DNA of 64,000 nucleotides from Streptococcus equinus (GTDB lineage: Bacteria > Bacillota > Bacilli > Lactobacillales > Streptococcaceae). The notes under the pieces are model-generated. The model was given only the letters and a program-made list of their open reading frames with translations. It did not search any database and was not told the DNA's origin. Shown in pieces: positions 19,310 to 27,104 of the stretch (positions within the stretch are counted from its first letter, which is position 1; each line of letters opens with the position of its first letter). The DNA lies in contig NZ_FNKE01000001.1 in NCBI RefSeq assembly GCF_900101445.1, positions 124,001 through 188,000 of the forward strand, read 5' to 3'. Made by a program: the position numbers and the translations under genes.

Positions 19310-20440
19310 ATGACAAAGTTATTTCAAAATTATAAACGCGCAGCTATTGAATTTGTTAAGGCGCAAGGAAATTATCTGTTTGATCAAGATGGTAAAAAAT
19401 ACCTTGATTTCTCAACAGGAATTGGGGTAACCAACCTTGGTTTTCACCCACAAGTTAAGGCAGCTCTTCTAAAACAAGCAGAAGAAATCTGGCATATGCC
19501 TAACTTGTATCATAATTCTTTGCAAGAAGAAGTGGCCGGCAAATTAATCGGTGACAAAGGCTACCTGGCTTTCTTTGCTAATAGCGGTGCAGAAGCAAAT
19601 GAAGCAGCCATTAAAATCGCTCGTAAATCCACTGGTAAGCAAGAAATTATTACCTTTGTCAATTCTTTCCATGGTCGTACCTTTGGTTCTATGTCAGCAA
19701 CTGGTCAAGATAAAATCAAGACCGGCTTTGGTGATGGTGTACCACATTTCAGCTACGCTACTTACAATGATTTGGATAGCGTTAAAGCTTTGGTAACGGA
19801 AGATACGGCAGCTGTCATGTTAGAATTAGTTCAAGGAGAATCAGGTGTTCGTCCAGCTGACAAAGATTTTGTGGCAGCTTTGAGCCAATTCTGTCAAGAA
19901 ACAGGAATTTTGCTGATTGTTGATGAAGTGCAAACTGGTATGGGACGTACTGGTAAGCTATTCTCATTTGAGCACTATGGCATTGAACCAGATATTTTCA
20001 CCTTGGCTAAAGGGCTTGGAAATGGTGTTCCCGTTGGTGCCATGATTGCCAAAGAAAAACTTGGTTCAGCCTTTTCATACGGTAGTCACGGTTCAACTTT
20101 CGGTGGTAATAAATTAGTCATGTCAGCAGCCTCAAGCGTACTGGATATTATGCTGGCTGACGGTTTCTTACCACAAGCACTTGAAAATGGTAATTATTTA
20201 CAAGCGGAACTGAAAAAAGTCTTGGCTGACAATCCTAAAGTGACTGACGTTCGCGGTCTTGGCTACATGATTGGGATTGAAACCAGTGAAAACCTAGCGT
20301 ACTTGGTTGAAAAAGCGCGTGATAAAGGTTTGATTGTGTTGACAGCAGGAACCAATGTCATTCGTCTCTTGCCACCATTAACCTTGACAAAAGAAGAAAT
20401 CGACCAAGGTGTAGCCATTTTGGCAGATGTTTTTGCATAA
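19310..20440 (+). CDS. argD: Acetylornithine aminotransferase
   Basis: ArgD is a PLP enzyme that makes N-acetylornithine from the semialdehyde using glutamate. It is a class III aminotransferase of 376 residues: NSFHGRTFGS (about 120), VDEVQTGMGRTGK (about 204) and the PLP lysine in TLAKGLGNGVPVGAM (Lys about 235). It closes the operon and is followed by a strong terminator. Genes for the later steps (argF, argG, argH) are not in the window. Confidence 0.95.
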   Translation: MTKLFQNYKRAAIEFVKAQGNYLFDQDGKKYLDFSTGIGVTNLGFHPQVKAALLKQAEEIWHMPNLYHNSLQEEVAGKLIGDKGYLAFFANSGAEANEAAIKIARKSTGKQEIITFVNSFHGRTFGSMSATGQDKIKTGFGDGVPHFSYATYNDLDSVKALVTEDTAAVMLELVQGESGVRPADKDFVAALSQFCQETGILLIVDEVQTGMGRTGKLFSFEHYGIEPDIFTLAKGLGNGVPVGAMIAKEKLGSAFSYGSHGSTFGGNKLVMSAASSVLDIMLADGFLPQALENGNYLQAELKKVLADNPKVTDVRGLGYMIGIETSENLAYLVEKARDKGLIVLTAGTNVIRLLPPLTLTKEEIDQGVAILADVFA

Positions 20441-20444
20441 AACT

Positions 20445-20481
20445 TAAGAAGCTGGACAGTTTGTGTCAGCTTCTTTTTTTA
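20445..20481 (+). terminator. Intrinsic terminator after argCJBD
   Basis: AAGAAGCTGGACA pairs with TGTCAGCTTCTT, then a T run. Confidence 0.88.
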
Positions 20482-20483
20482 GG

Positions 20484-20512
20484 TTGACAAATTGTGTGTA
20501 ATTGTATAGAAT
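20484..20512 (+). promoter_or_regulatory. Promoter of the flavodoxin-like oxidoreductase gene
   Basis: TTGACA (20484-20489) and TAGAAT (20507-20512) are separated by exactly 17 bp. Confidence 0.8.
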
Positions 20513-20538
20513 TTTCTAATAATAGAAGAGGTGAAAAA

Positions 20539-21096
20539 ATGGCTAAAAAAGTTCTTGTTGTTTCAGGACACCCTGATTTGAAAAATGATTCGCTGGCGAA
20601 TAAAACTATTTTAAAAGAAATTAAAAAGCTCTATCCAGAAGTTGAATTGGATATTTTGAGCAATTTGTATCCTGATTATCAGATTGATGTGGCAGTTGAG
20701 CAAGATAAGCTTCGTTGGGCGGATGTCATTGTTTTCCAATACCCGCTTTATTGGTACATGACCCCATCTTTGATGAACAAGTGGATTGAAAAAGTTTTTG
20801 TGCATGGCTTTTCTCATGGGTCAAATGGCAATGCCTTAAAAGATAAATACTTGATTGCATCTTTGACGACTGGTGCAGGAGAAGCAGCTTATAGCGCTGA
20901 ATCTGGCACAACTGTTGAAGACCTTTTAGCACCAATTCGTTTGACAGCCAAATTGACGCAGCTTAACTTTGTCGGTCATGTTGTCACACATGGTGTGTCT
21001 TATTCACTGCGTGAGGACGCTGACAAAGCCCAAGAAATGATTGAAAAATCTCAAGCACATGCCAAGAAATTGGTAGAAATGATTGAAAGTTTGTAG
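20539..21096 (+). CDS. NAD(P)H oxidoreductase, flavodoxin-like fold (KefF/MdaB type)
   Basis: A 185-residue flavoprotein of the NAD(P)H dehydrogenase (quinone) family. The flavin-phosphate loop is VVSGHPDLKNDS near the N-terminus; FQYPLYWYMTPSLMNKW (about residues 66-82) is the family hallmark, and TTGAGEAAY lies near residue 108. ATG 20539 follows AGAGGTG; an upstream in-frame start at 20494 lies inside the promoter and is rejected. It is monocistronic. Likely roles are quinone reduction or protection from electrophiles; the substrate is unknown. Confidence 0.85.
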   Translation: MAKKVLVVSGHPDLKNDSLANKTILKEIKKLYPEVELDILSNLYPDYQIDVAVEQDKLRWADVIVFQYPLYWYMTPSLMNKWIEKVFVHGFSHGSNGNALKDKYLIASLTTGAGEAAYSAESGTTVEDLLAPIRLTAKLTQLNFVGHVVTHGVSYSLREDADKAQEMIEKSQAHAKKLVEMIESL

Positions 21097-21104
21097 AAGT
21101 AAAT

Positions 21105-21134
21105 ACTCAGTTTTATTAACTGGGTCTTTTTTTG
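21105..21134 (+). terminator. Intrinsic terminator after the oxidoreductase gene
   Basis: ACTCAGTT and AACTGGGT flank TTATT and are followed by seven T. Its T tract runs into the first of three TTGACAA repeats. Confidence 0.8.
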
Positions 21135-21192
21135 ACAAAAATCATATTCTTTTTGACAATTATTTTTATAATTTTGACAAATATACTTGTCA
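21132..21192 (+). repeat. Three phased TTGACAA repeats plus an inverted copy (candidate operator)
   Basis: TTGACAA occurs at 21132-21138, 21153-21159 and 21174-21180, exactly 21 bp apart, i.e. two helical turns. The third forms an inverted repeat with TTGTCA at 21187-21192, across a 6-bp spacer. That TTGTCA is also a -35 element for the TATAAT at 21210-21215 (17-bp spacing). The arrangement suggests a cooperative operator for the regulator encoded just downstream. Confidence 0.6.
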
Positions 21193-21241
21193 TTTTCAAA
21201 AGGTAGTGCTATAATCAATTCATCGAAGGGAGGGGGATTGG

Positions 21242-21610
21242 ATGTCTTCTAAAGATGATTGGATTTTTATTTTTCTTGCTATCTTTGGTGCTTATCTTAC
21301 ATCAGAAACTCCCAATCCTAGGAGAAATGAATTATTAAGAAGACGTTTTTTGAAAAAGAAACATCTTTTATCAATTACTAGAATGGAGGGTAATTTGGTA
21401 TTAAAAAATCGTCTGAAAGAATTGCGAGCGCGTGATGGTTTAAATCAAACTCAGTTAGCTAAGTTGGCGAAAGTTTCTAGACAAACGATTAGTCTCTTGG
21501 AGCGTAATGAGTATACGCCATCGGTGATTATTGCGTTGCGCATCGCAAAAATCTTTAATGAACCTGTAGAAAATGTTTTTAGTCTTGATGAAGAGGGAGA
21601 AGATTTATGA
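21242..21610 (+). CDS. XRE-family helix-turn-helix regulator with N-terminal hydrophobic extension
   Basis: The C-terminal 70 residues are a compact XRE/Cro domain (KNRLKELRARDGLNQTQLAK, then VSRQTISLLERNEYTPS), the normal full size of this regulator class. A GGGAGGGGG ribosome site at 21228-21236 favours the far upstream ATG at 21242, adding about 50 residues with a hydrophobic stretch (WIFIFLAIFGAYL, about 7-19) and a basic segment. Alternative starts are ATG 21383 and TTG 21395, the latter with GGAGGG just before it, giving a conventional 72-residue protein. Both may be used. The stop overlaps the following membrane-protein gene by 4 bases. It probably regulates its own operon. Confidence 0.82.
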   Translation: MSSKDDWIFIFLAIFGAYLTSETPNPRRNELLRRRFLKKKHLLSITRMEGNLVLKNRLKELRARDGLNQTQLAKLAKVSRQTISLLERNEYTPSVIIALRIAKIFNEPVENVFSLDEEGEDL

Positions 21611-22374
21611 ACACATCAAAAAAATTAACAACAAAACAACGTGTTTTATTTTATCTAGGAATTGTTACTGTTAGTGCTCTTGTCGGAGGAATAACTGGTG
21701 CTTTAGGGCTTGGTCTTGGTGATAAGGTTTTATCGTTTAATTTTGCTATTTTTATGACTTTTGTCTACATACTGACTGTTATGTCAATTCTTGTGACATT
21801 GTGGTTTATGTACCAAGCGAATCATTATCAAAATTGTTATGAGGCTATGGATGAAGATGCTGATGAAGATGAAAGTTATGAGATTTATCGTAAGACATTT
21901 AAAAATTTAGGATTTGCATCGACTTTTTATAATGTTTCCGTAGCATTTATTTTCTTTTCAATAGATGTTGGTATTTGCGATTTTCATGACAGAATTAGTA
22001 ATGGTTTAGCCTTTAAGATAACGACCTATGTCGTAGAAGCTATCTTTTTTATTCTTTTATTTGTACTTCAAGTAGCAATTTTTAAATTGACTCAAAAAAT
22101 TCGTCATTACAAATTGTCAGCATTTCCGACAATTAAAGAAGTTAAAGAATTTGCTTATTCTTATGATGAAGGTGAGCTTCAAGCAAATTATGAACAAGCT
22201 TTCTTGATTGTTTTCAATCTTAATCAGTATTTACCATTTGTTTATGCAATCTTGTGTGTGCTAGCTATTGTGAGTTCGCTTGATGTTACTTCGGGTTTGC
22301 TAGTAACGACAGGAATTTATATCTATATCAACCTTGCTAACATTCGTTTTGTGAATAAATATTTCAGAAAATAA
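21607..22374 (+). CDS. Membrane protein, DUF3169-like
   Basis: A 255-residue protein with about six hydrophobic segments (about 13-35, 43-66, 105-125, 137-160, 196-215, 222-245) and an acidic soluble loop DEDADEDESYE near residue 83. It overlaps the XRE gene by ATGA and so is translationally coupled to it. HTH plus DUF3169 membrane-protein pairs recur in streptococci; the family name is recalled from that pattern and is moderately certain. Function unknown. The pair resembles a sensor or anti-regulator arrangement, in which the membrane protein might control the HTH protein. Confidence 0.7.
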   Translation: MNTSKKLTTKQRVLFYLGIVTVSALVGGITGALGLGLGDKVLSFNFAIFMTFVYILTVMSILVTLWFMYQANHYQNCYEAMDEDADEDESYEIYRKTFKNLGFASTFYNVSVAFIFFSIDVGICDFHDRISNGLAFKITTYVVEAIFFILLFVLQVAIFKLTQKIRHYKLSAFPTIKEVKEFAYSYDEGELQANYEQAFLIVFNLNQYLPFVYAILCVLAIVSSLDVTSGLLVTTGIYIYINLANIRFVNKYFRK

Positions 22375-22426
22375 TAAAAATGATTGACAGCTCTTTTAAT
22401 TCGTGCTAATCTAAAACAGAATTGAA

Positions 22427-22682
22427 TAGTTTTCTTCGGGGCAGGGTGTAATTCCCGACCGACGGTGATGTTGTCTCGTTGATTGCTATTTGCTTTTATT
22501 CGTTGTTGACACTTTTGCCTAACACCAGTTATGTTTGCGAGGTTGTTGCCTAGACTAAAAGCAAATCACCAATCAACTTTGTTTGGTTTGATAACCAAGC
22601 GAGATAGTTAAGTCCGTGAGCGCAAGCTGATCTGGTGTGATTCCAGAACCGACAGTATAGTCTGGATGAGAGAAGAATTGAT
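22427..22682 (+). promoter_or_regulatory. FMN riboswitch (RFN element) with an enlarged variable arm
   Basis: The conserved core is clear: CTTCGGGGCAGGGTG and AATTCCCGACCGACGGTGAT on the 5' side, GTCCGTGAGC, GATTCCAGAACCGACAGTA and TAGTCTGGATG on the 3' side. Between them lies an oversized arm (about 22474-22604) built from TCTCG/CGAGA, TTGATT/AATCAA and ATTTGCTTTTA/TAAAAGCAAAT helices, plus a side hairpin TTGGTTTGATAACCAA. It controls the riboflavin operon. Confidence 0.93.
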
Positions 22683-22689
22683 AGAGTGT

Positions 22690-22880
22690 CAAAAGGCAAG
22701 CTCTTGCTTTTTGGAATACTTTTTTACTTGTCTTTAATTCCCCGTGGTGTAAGCTGCGGGGATTTTAATTTAGTGACTTTGCGGTATTGCCAGAATTTTT
22801 AGATAATATCACAAGTGTTATCCCGATGAAAATAACTAACTAGGCCATTCTAGTTTAGTGATTTTTGTCGGGATTTTTTA
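22690..22880 (+). terminator. Expression platform of the FMN riboswitch: three successive terminator-like hairpins
   Basis: Hairpin 1 (22690-22726) pairs CAAAAGGCAAG with CTTGCTTTTTG, then TTTTTT. Hairpin 2 (22740-22770) pairs CCCCG with CGGGG, followed by ATTTTAATTT. Hairpin 3 (22820-22880) pairs ATCCCGA with TCGGGAT, contains an inner ACTAG/CTAGT helix, and ends in TTTTTT 20 bases before the ribD start. Which one answers to FMN cannot be told by eye. Confidence 0.7.
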
Positions 22881-22900
22881 GTCTGGAAAGGAGGACGATT

Positions 22901-23956
22901 ATGGATAATTATTATATGTCGCAGGCAATTGCAGAAGCTAAAAAAGGTTTTCGTCAAACTTATACCAATCCTTTAGTTGGTGCAGTGATTGTTAAAGATA
23001 ATCATGTGATTGCTCGCGGTGCGCATTTGCAGTATGGGCACGAACATGCTGAAAAGAATGCTATTTTACATTGTCAAACTCCTGAAGAACTAGTCGATTC
23101 AACACTTTATGTAACACTGGAACCTTGTCATCACAAGGGAAAACAGCCTCCTTGTACTCAAGCGATTCTAGCAGCTGGCATCAAAAAAGTGGTGGTTGGT
23201 CAACTTGACCCCAATCCTTTGGTGGCTGGAAAAGGGCTAGCTTTCTTGAAAGAAGAAGGCATCGAAGTGGTGACTGGTGTTTTAGAAGAAGAGGCTAGAG
23301 GCCTTAATCCTCACTATAATTTTTACTACGAACACCAGCGACCTTACGTGGTTTTGAAACAAGCGGTTAGCTTAGATGGGAAAATAGCAGTGCTTGGCAA
23401 ACGCACAGCCTTGACGGACGTTAAGACTAATCATTTTGTTCATGATGAGCGCGATGATTATCAGGCTATTTTGGTTGGTGCTGAAACGGTCTTGATTGAT
23501 AATCCGCGTTTACTGGGGGCGGGAACGAGCTTGTATCCTATTGTTCGTGTGATTTTGGATGAAGCTGGTCGTGTTTTTGAGAGACGAGATTTGCAGATTT
23601 TTGCAGATGATTCAGCTCCAGTTCTCATTTTTAGCAAGCGCAAGTTCTCAGACTTGCCTAGTCATGTGAAAGTGATTGATTTGCCTGAGTTTTCGATTGC
23701 GAATATCCTGTGGGTACTTTATGACAAAAAGATTCAATCAGTTTATGTCGAGGGCGGAGCTGCTGTTCATGATGCTTTCTTGGATAGTGGACTTTGGGAT
23801 GAAATCATTTCTTATGTGACGCCTAAGCTTATTGGGGGCAATGGCAAAGCGGCAATGTCAAGTTTTCGTTTGGTAGAAGAAGTGCTAGAGTTGCAAGATT
23901 TTTCATGTCAAAAAATTGGAAATACAATCAGATTGTCAGCGAAAAGGAGTTTGTGA
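22901..23956 (+). CDS. ribD: Riboflavin biosynthesis deaminase/reductase
   Basis: A bifunctional enzyme: the N-terminal cytidine-deaminase-like domain (about 1-145) has HAEKNAI and PCHHKGKQPPC zinc ligands, and the C-terminal reductase domain (about 146-351) has DGKIA and VEGGAAV. It deaminates and reduces the pyrimidine intermediate in riboflavin synthesis. ATG 22901 has GGAGG at about 22890; the longer upstream reading frame lies in the terminator hairpin and is rejected. First gene of ribD-ribE-ribBA-ribH under the FMN riboswitch. Its stop overlaps ribE in TGATG. Confidence 0.95.
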   Translation: MDNYYMSQAIAEAKKGFRQTYTNPLVGAVIVKDNHVIARGAHLQYGHEHAEKNAILHCQTPEELVDSTLYVTLEPCHHKGKQPPCTQAILAAGIKKVVVGQLDPNPLVAGKGLAFLKEEGIEVVTGVLEEEARGLNPHYNFYYEHQRPYVVLKQAVSLDGKIAVLGKRTALTDVKTNHFVHDERDDYQAILVGAETVLIDNPRLLGAGTSLYPIVRVILDEAGRVFERRDLQIFADDSAPVLIFSKRKFSDLPSHVKVIDLPEFSIANILWVLYDKKIQSVYVEGGAAVHDAFLDSGLWDEIISYVTPKLIGGNGKAAMSSFRLVEEVLELQDFSCQKIGNTIRLSAKRSL

Positions 23957-24558
23957 TGTTTACAGGATTAATTCAAGAACAAGGTCGTATCAGTCGGATT
24001 GTCAAACACCAACACCATATCAAGTTAACTTGCAAAGCTTCACGAAAAATTTTAGCAGACTATAAAATTGGTGACAGTATGGCAATTAATGGCGTATGCC
24101 TTACCTGCGTGGCTAAATCAGGTGATTTATTTACTGTTGATGTCATGCCTGAAACTTTTAGGCGGACGATTTTCTCAACCAGTCGCGTAGGCGATTTGGT
24201 TAATTTAGAACTGGCTATGTCAGCCAATGCTCGATTTGAAGGGCACCTTGTGACGGGGCACGTAGATGGTGTGGCAACTCTTGTCCAGAAAAAAAGCGAT
24301 GAAACTGCTCTGGTGCTTAGCTTTGCTTTTCCAAAAGAACTTGAAGGGCAAATTGTCGCACAAGGTTCAATCGCAGTCAATGGGGTTAGCCTAACGGTGG
24401 TGTCTGTTGCGTCGGGACAATTTAGCGTGTCTTTGATTCCGCATACGGCAAAAGAAACCAACTTGGCTAGTCTTAAAAAAGGCGACAAGGTCAATATCGA
24501 GACTGACATTTTGGCAAAATACATGCAGGCACAAGTGGCAAGGATGAAAGGAGAATAA
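23956..24558 (+). CDS. ribE: Riboflavin synthase alpha chain
   Basis: It dismutates two lumazine molecules to riboflavin. The start MFTGLIQEQG is diagnostic; two lumazine-binding repeats of about 95 residues follow, with GHLVTGHVDG at the junction and a second VNGVSLTV copy. Length 200 residues. The ATG overlaps the ribD stop and the AAAAGGAG ribosome site lies in ribD, so translation is coupled. The ORF that starts upstream at 23905 merely runs through the end of ribD. Confidence 0.95.
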   Translation: MFTGLIQEQGRISRIVKHQHHIKLTCKASRKILADYKIGDSMAINGVCLTCVAKSGDLFTVDVMPETFRRTIFSTSRVGDLVNLELAMSANARFEGHLVTGHVDGVATLVQKKSDETALVLSFAFPKELEGQIVAQGSIAVNGVSLTVVSVASGQFSVSLIPHTAKETNLASLKKGDKVNIETDILAKYMQAQVARMKGE

Positions 24559-25737
24559 ATGTTTAAGGATGTTGAAAAGGCTCTTTTTGATTTGAAAGCA
24601 GGAAAATTAATTATCGTGGTTGATGATGATGACCGCGAAGCTGAAGGGGACTTGGTTGGTCTTGCAGAATTAGCAAGTCCAGAAAATGTGAATTTTATGA
24701 CCAAGCACGCGCGTGGCTTGATTTGTGCACCAGTGTCTGAAGAGATTGCTAATCGTTTGGAACTTGTTCCAATGTCAGAAGAAAATACAGATGCACATGG
24801 CACAGCTTTTACCATTAGCGTTGACCACAAAGAAACCTCAACAGGAATTTCAGCTTTTGACCGCGCTAAGACTATTCAAGAATTGGCGTCGTTAACTAGT
24901 AAAGCAAGTGATTTTCACAGACCTGGTCACATGTTTCCATTGGTGGGACGAAGTGGTGGCGTTCTAGATCGTCGTGGGCATACGGAAGCTAGTCTTGATT
25001 TGGCACGCCTTTCAGGTGGTAAAGAGGCAGCTTACATTTGCGAGATTTTAAAAGATGATGGGACGATGGCTCGTAAAGCTGACTTGCGTGATTTTGCTAG
25101 CAAGTGGAATTTGACCATGATTGAAGTAGGTGATATCGCTCGTTATGTGAGCTTTCAAGATAGTCCTAAGGTAAAGTTGCCATCAAGTTATGGTGACTTT
25201 GACCTTCAGTTATTTGAAGATGAAGAAAAGCGCGAGCATGTTCTCTTGTCAAAGGGAGATTTGACGACAGATGAACCACTTTTACTGCGTTTGCACTCAG
25301 AGTGTCTGACTGGCGATATTTTTGGGTCTTTGCGTTGTGATTGCGGAGAGCAGTTACACGCTGCTATGGAAAAAATTGACCAGGTTGGTCGCGGAGCTAT
25401 TTTGTACCTTCGTCAAGAAGGTCGAGGTATCGGTTTAAAAAATAAACTAAAGGCTTATCAGTTGCAAGAAGAAGGTTTGGACACTTATGAGGCAAATCTT
25501 GAGCTTGGCTTTGCTCCCGATGAGCGAGATTATCAGATTGCAGCGGATATTTTGAGCTTTTTAGATATCAAGCAGGTTAAACTCTTGACCAATAATCCAG
25601 ATAAGTTGGAGCAGCTTGAAATGGCAGGTATAGAAATTGTGGAACGCTTGCCCTTGCAGATGCCAGCCCACAAAGAAAATAAAGCTTACCTACAAACCAA
25701 ACAAGAAAAATTTCATCATTTATTACACATCGTATAA
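24559..25737 (+). CDS. ribBA: DHBP synthase / GTP cyclohydrolase II fusion
   Basis: Two enzymes that make both riboflavin precursors are fused in 392 residues. The RibB half (about 1-200) shows [11 protein letters not shown] and [12 protein letters not shown]; the RibA half shows [20 protein letters not shown] with the three zinc cysteines and [10 protein letters not shown]. The gene starts immediately after the ribE stop and has a GGAGAATA ribosome site. All catalytic residues I can check are present in both halves, so it is probably bifunctional. Confidence 0.96.
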   Translation: MFKDVEKALFDLKAGKLIIVVDDDDREAEGDLVGLAELASPENVNFMTKHARGLICAPVSEEIANRLELVPMSEENTDAHGTAFTISVDHKETSTGISAFDRAKTIQELASLTSKASDFHRPGHMFPLVGRSGGVLDRRGHTEASLDLARLSGGKEAAYICEILKDDGTMARKADLRDFASKWNLTMIEVGDIARYVSFQDSPKVKLPSSYGDFDLQLFEDEEKREHVLLSKGDLTTDEPLLLRLHSECLTGDIFGSLRCDCGEQLHAAMEKIDQVGRGAILYLRQEGRGIGLKNKLKAYQLQEEGLDTYEANLELGFAPDERDYQIAADILSFLDIKQVKLLTNNPDKLEQLEMAGIEIVERLPLQMPAHKENKAYLQTKQEKFHHLLHIV

Positions 25738-25748
25738 GGAGAATAATC

Positions 25749-26210
25749 ATGACAATATTTGAAGGAAAATTTATCGGAAAAGACTTGAAAATCGCTATCG
25801 TTGTGGCGCGCTTTAATGAATTTATCACCTCAAAATTATTAGGTGGTGCCGTGGACGGTCTGGTTCGAAATGAAGTGGCTGAGGACGACATCGATGTTTA
25901 CTGGGTCCCAGGTGCTTTTGAAATTCCATTTATGACGAAAAAAATCGTTGCCAGTGGCAAATACGATGGTGTGATCACCCTTGGTAGTGTTATTCGCGGG
26001 TCAACAAGTCATTATGATTTGGTCTGCAACGAAGTGGCTAAAGGTGTTGGACAAATCAATCTCACCAGCGATATTCCAGTCATGTTCGGTGTGATTACCA
26101 CTGAAGATATCGAGCAAGCTATCGAACGTTCAGGCTCTAAAGCTGGTAATAAAGGTAGCGAATGCGCCCAAGGTGTGCTTGAGATGATTAATTTGGCAAA
26201 ACAACTGTAA
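25749..26210 (+). CDS. ribH: 6,7-dimethyl-8-ribityllumazine synthase
   Basis: This enzyme condenses the pyrimidine and butanone-phosphate intermediates to lumazine; in Bacilli it forms an icosahedral shell around riboflavin synthase. At 153 residues it has VARFNEFIT near residue 20, PGAFEIPF near 55 and the catalytic His in RGSTSHYD (about 88). Last gene of the rib operon, with a terminator straight after. With ribD, ribE and ribBA it completes the dedicated pathway apart from the phosphatase step. Confidence 0.96.
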   Translation: MTIFEGKFIGKDLKIAIVVARFNEFITSKLLGGAVDGLVRNEVAEDDIDVYWVPGAFEIPFMTKKIVASGKYDGVITLGSVIRGSTSHYDLVCNEVAKGVGQINLTSDIPVMFGVITTEDIEQAIERSGSKAGNKGSECAQGVLEMINLAKQL

Positions 26211-26215
26211 TAGAA

Positions 26216-26245
26216 AAAAGCTAAGACAAAATGTCTTAGCTTTTA
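26216..26245. terminator. Bidirectional terminator between ribH and thiT
   Basis: AAAAGCTAAGACA and TGTCTTAGCTTTT are perfect arms around a 3-base loop, with A and T runs on either side, serving both converging genes. Confidence 0.9.
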
Positions 26246-26272
26246 TGGTGTTAAGCTTAGAGGTTTAAAGGA

Positions 26273-26839
26273 TTATTTTTTTACTAAAAACATTTTTCCT
26301 TGTGTTGGGATGATGATAGCTAGCGCTAAAATGACGAAGACTAGAGTTAACAGTCCAGCTGTGCCATTAACACTGAGCGAATAAAGGTAAGGTGACATGC
26401 CTTTTGGTGCGTAGCTTCCCCAGAAGATAAAACCAGCGACATAGTGCCAGAAGTAGCGCACAAAAACAGCAAGTGTGGCACCGATAGTTGAGTAAATCAA
26501 AGCACGTCCTTTATTGTCTTTAGAAAGAGCGTTTTGAAATGGCGCAGATAAAAATCCAGCCAAGCCCATTGAGATAAAGGCAATGATATATTCGATGATA
26601 ACTTGTGACAAAGCCAAATACCAAACTTTACCTAAAATGAAGTGAAGTAAGCCCCAAATAAGACCAGCTAGAGTTCCGTACTTTGGACCGCGACGTAGGG
26701 CAAAAAGGACGACTGGCACCGCACCGAATGAAGGGGTGAACCAGGTAGCAAAATCTGGAATATAAGATAAAGCCATAGCAAAAGCAGCAACCAATGCAGT
26801 CTCAATTAAAGCAGACAATTGAGAATTCTTCGACGACAT
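26273..26839 (-). CDS. thiT: ECF transporter substrate-binding protein for thiamine
   Basis: ThiT is the membrane S-component that binds thiamine and works with the shared EcfA/A'/T module, encoded elsewhere. The 188-residue protein has six hydrophobic segments and the Trp/Tyr-rich thiamine site in the second half (WYLALSQVIIEYI, YFWHYVAG). A TPP riboswitch directly upstream on the same strand confirms the substrate. Its AAGGAG ribosome site lies in the 3' arm of the leader terminator. Monocistronic. Confidence 0.94.
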   Translation of the reverse strand: MSSKNSQLSALIETALVAAFAMALSYIPDFATWFTPSFGAVPVVLFALRRGPKYGTLAGLIWGLLHFILGKVWYLALSQVIIEYIIAFISMGLAGFLSAPFQNALSKDNKGRALIYSTIGATLAVFVRYFWHYVAGFIFWGSYAPKGMSPYLYSLSVNGTAGLLTLVFVILALAIIIPTQGKMFLVKK

Positions 26840-26873
26840 AAAAAAGCTCCTTCTAACACAAAGGAGCTTTTTC
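26840..26873 (-). terminator. Leader terminator of thiT, also covering the ribosome binding site
   Basis: On the minus strand AAAAAGCTCCTT pairs with AAGGAGCTTTTTT across eight bases. The final T of the tract touches the ATG. The AAGGAG in the 3' arm is the only ribosome site for thiT. Confidence 0.8.
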
Positions 26874-26918
26874 TGATAATATGTTCAATGCTATTTTAAT
26901 CACGTTTAAAAAAGTCAT

Positions 26919-27005
26919 ATCACAATCCCTACGCTCGTCCTAACGAGATCAGGTTATCAGGATTTCGCAAATGCGATCTCAGCCAATGGCACTCCTTTGT
27001 GAATT
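26919..27005 (-). promoter_or_regulatory. TPP riboswitch upstream of thiT
   Basis: Read on the minus strand, the THI-box core is present: GGCTGAGAT, ACCTGATCTCGTTAGGACGAGCGTAGGGA. P1 is CACAA/TTGTG. The 5' strand CACAAAGGAG (26992-27001) is perfectly complementary to the terminator 5' arm CTCCTTTGTG (26857-26866), giving the antiterminator. Confidence 0.93.
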
Positions 27006-27017
27006 CAATTTGTTTAT

Positions 27018-27047
27018 AGTCTAGCATGAAAGAAAGTTTCTTGTCAA
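27018..27047 (-). promoter_or_regulatory. thiT promoter
   Basis: On the minus strand, TTGACA (27047-27042) and TAGACT (27023-27018) are 18 bp apart. Confidence 0.7.
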
Positions 27048-27104
27048 GACAGTTTGAAAATATTTTTTGAAAATTCTAATCATTTCCGCCTTTTCTTGAA
27101 AAGC

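Noticed and set aside
24060..24830. A 256-codon open frame on the minus strand across ribE and ribBA.
   Set aside because: It lies opposite two clearly conserved enzymes, has no ribosome site and shows Ser/Thr/Leu-rich low-quality sequence typical of a shadow frame.
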